Shown here: positions 62,895-64,000 of the stretch, one piece after another
Position numbering within the stretch: the first letter of the stretch is position 1
Layout: the number at the start of each line of letters is the position of its first letter
From: DASQHW01 sp963837155
GTDB lineage: Bacteria > Actinomycetota > Acidimicrobiia > IMCC26256 > PALSA-610
Reading direction: 5' to 3'
Length of the DNA stretch: 64,000 bases
Assembly: GCA_963837155.1 (NCBI GenBank)
Contig: CAWIMB010000002.1
Coordinates: 2,108,001-2,172,000, forward strand
The notes under the pieces: generated by a model
The model's input: the letters and a program-made list of their open reading frames with translations, nothing else
Databases searched by the model: none
Told to the model about the DNA's origin: nothing
Program-made: the position numbers and the translations under genes

Positions 62895-63949
62895 TGGACC
62901 GCAAGACCGTCGACGTCTACGAGCACAACGTCGAGGATTGGATCGAGCACCGGCGCCGTCCCCGACCGGCGGCCCTCGACGCCTTCGTGGCGCGTGTCCC
63001 GCCCGGCGTGCGCGCCGATGTCGGATGCGGGCCGGGCTGGCACAGCGGCGATCTCGGCGCGCCGGTTGTTGCGTTTGACGCCGCGGTCGCGATGGCGGCG
63101 CAAGTGCGGACGTTCTCACCGGATGCGTGGCCGCTCGTTGCGGATCTCGAACGGCTCCCGTTCCGCGCGTCGGCACTCACTGGTGCGTGGGCGCACAAGT
63201 CCTACATGCACATCGCAGCCGAGCGCCTGCCGATGGCCCTTGCCGAGTTGCACGCCGCGCTTGCACTCGGCGCCGCGCTCCACGTGCAAGTGACCTCCGA
63301 CCGGCAACAGGAAAACGCCGACGATCGGTTCCCCGGCCGGCACTTCACCTGGTGGCCCCCGGACCGGCTGCACGACGTGATCGAAGGTGCCGGGTTCGTG
63401 ATCGACGAATTCGTCGACGACGGTGAGGAGTGGATCGACGTCGAGGCCACGCGCGCCCGGATGCTGCCCGACACCGTCGGCTCCGCCATGCGCGTGTTGA
63501 TCGTCGGCTTGAACCCGAGCCTGCTGTCAGCGGATACCGGCGTGGGCTTCGCCCGGCCCGGGAATCGCTTCTGGCCGGCGGCGCTTGCCTCGGGGCTCGT
63601 CACACGTTCGCACGACCCGTTTCACGCGTTGCGCGTCGACGGCGTCGGCATGACCAACCTCGTGCGTCGCGCGTCAAAGGGCGCGGACGAGTTGACCCGC
63701 GCCGAGTACGTCGACGGTGCCCAGCGACTCGAACGGCTCGTCGAATGGCTCCGGCCGCAGTCAGTGTGTTTCGTCGGCCTGACCGGCTACCGCGTCGCGA
63801 TCGACAAGGGCGCCGTCGTCGGGTGGCAGGCCAACGGGTTCGCGGGCGCGCCGACCTACGTGATGCCGAACACCAGCGGTTTGAACGCGCACGCGAAGCC
63901 TGCGGACTTCGCCGAGCATCTGCGCGCCGCTATGACACCTCGCGCCTGA
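62894..63949 (+). CDS. Methyltransferase fused to mismatch-specific uracil-DNA glycosylase (Mug)
   Basis: A 351-residue protein in one frame. Residues about 1-195 are a SAM methyltransferase (RADVGCGPGWHSGDL, ALTGAWAHKSYMHIA, GRHFTWWPPDRLHDVIEGAGF). From about residue 197 it is a Mug/TDG: VLIVGLNPSLLSADTGVGFARPGNRFWPAAL, GMTNLVRRASKGADELTR and the closing VMPNTSGLNAHA. The catalytic Asn lies in GLNPS. The join SAMRVLIV has an ATG that would start a free Mug, so this may be a real fusion or a lost stop. Confidence 0.8.
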   Translation: MDRKTVDVYEHNVEDWIEHRRRPRPAALDAFVARVPPGVRADVGCGPGWHSGDLGAPVVAFDAAVAMAAQVRTFSPDAWPLVADLERLPFRASALTGAWAHKSYMHIAAERLPMALAELHAALALGAALHVQVTSDRQQENADDRFPGRHFTWWPPDRLHDVIEGAGFVIDEFVDDGEEWIDVEATRARMLPDTVGSAMRVLIVGLNPSLLSADTGVGFARPGNRFWPAALASGLVTRSHDPFHALRVDGVGMTNLVRRASKGADELTRAEYVDGAQRLERLVEWLRPQSVCFVGLTGYRVAIDKGAVVGWQANGFAGAPTYVMPNTSGLNAHAKPADFAEHLRAAMTPRA

Positions 63950-64000
63950 CATCGAGGTTGCGGAAGATCGGCGCACCGTCGGTGAGTTTCGCCATCTGCT
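63930..64000 (-). CDS. C-terminal fragment of unknown gene (runs off right edge)
   Basis: The minus strand reads ...QMAKLTDGAPIFRNLDVRREVS and stops at 63930. It overlaps the Mug gene end by 20 bases. Too little is present to name a family. An internal ATG could also make it a tiny frame. Confidence 0.3.
   Translation of the reverse strand, partial: QMAKLTDGAPIFRNLDVRREVS

Overview
The window is high-GC DNA with dense, short-spaced genes, many GTG starts and many 4-base stop/start overlaps. The gene content points to an aerobic actinobacterium, most likely of the Acidimicrobiia type (inference). It has an F420 FO-synthase (FbiC fusion), a luciferase-like F420-type oxidoreductase, a PNPOx/F420-type flavoprotein, a mycothiol-dependent isomerase-family protein, heme A biosynthesis genes (ctaA, ctaB), SCP2-type and geranylgeranyl-diphosphate-synthase genes, and an LPFTG-type wall-anchored protein. 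No rRNA, tRNA, CRISPR array, IS element or phage gene was recognised.

Layout. 0-7.7 kb: a surface-glycan locus with the start of an ABC exporter, three GT4 and one GT2 glycosyltransferases, a methyltransferase, a sulfotransferase and a PglD-like acyltransferase. 7.9-13 kb: redox and small enzymes, a DUF1345 membrane protein and an HtrA-like protein whose catalytic Ser is replaced by Ala. 13-15.5 kb: exported proteins. 15.5-19.3 kb: one very large tandem-cyclase/AAA-ATPase/TPR regulator gene broken into seven frames. 19.4-28 kb: an amidohydrolase, a CAP lipoprotein, SDRs, a 2OG-oxygenase-like protein and a cyclase-family hydrolase. 28-38 kb: an MFS exporter, hydrolases, CapA, CtaA, a 5'-3' exonuclease, enoyl-CoA hydratase and an SDR. 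38-47.6 kb: a Tat-exported amidohydrolase, FxsA, prenyl synthase plus ABC-2 exporter, MtfA, and a TlpA/CtaB/cupredoxin set for cytochrome oxidase maturation. 47.6-55 kb: a GroES-like protein, a gamma-carbonic anhydrase, and glcDEF coupled to a sulfotransferase. 55-64 kb: LOG protein, PfkB kinase, FbiC, an LPFTG protein with a Thr-rich stalk, 6-phosphogluconolactonase and a methyltransferase-Mug fusion.

Two features cut across the whole window. First, about 30 single-base frame breaks interrupt some 20 genes whose two sides are otherwise well preserved. Most behave like one extra base, with no shared slippery motif, so sequence error is the leading explanation. Broken genes are therefore given here as whole loci with the break marked. 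Second, three families of 37-50 bp palindromes each occur twice, and two of the families show compensatory base changes that keep the stem. Most lie between genes, but one copy lies inside fbiC, at the join between its CofG and CofH halves.
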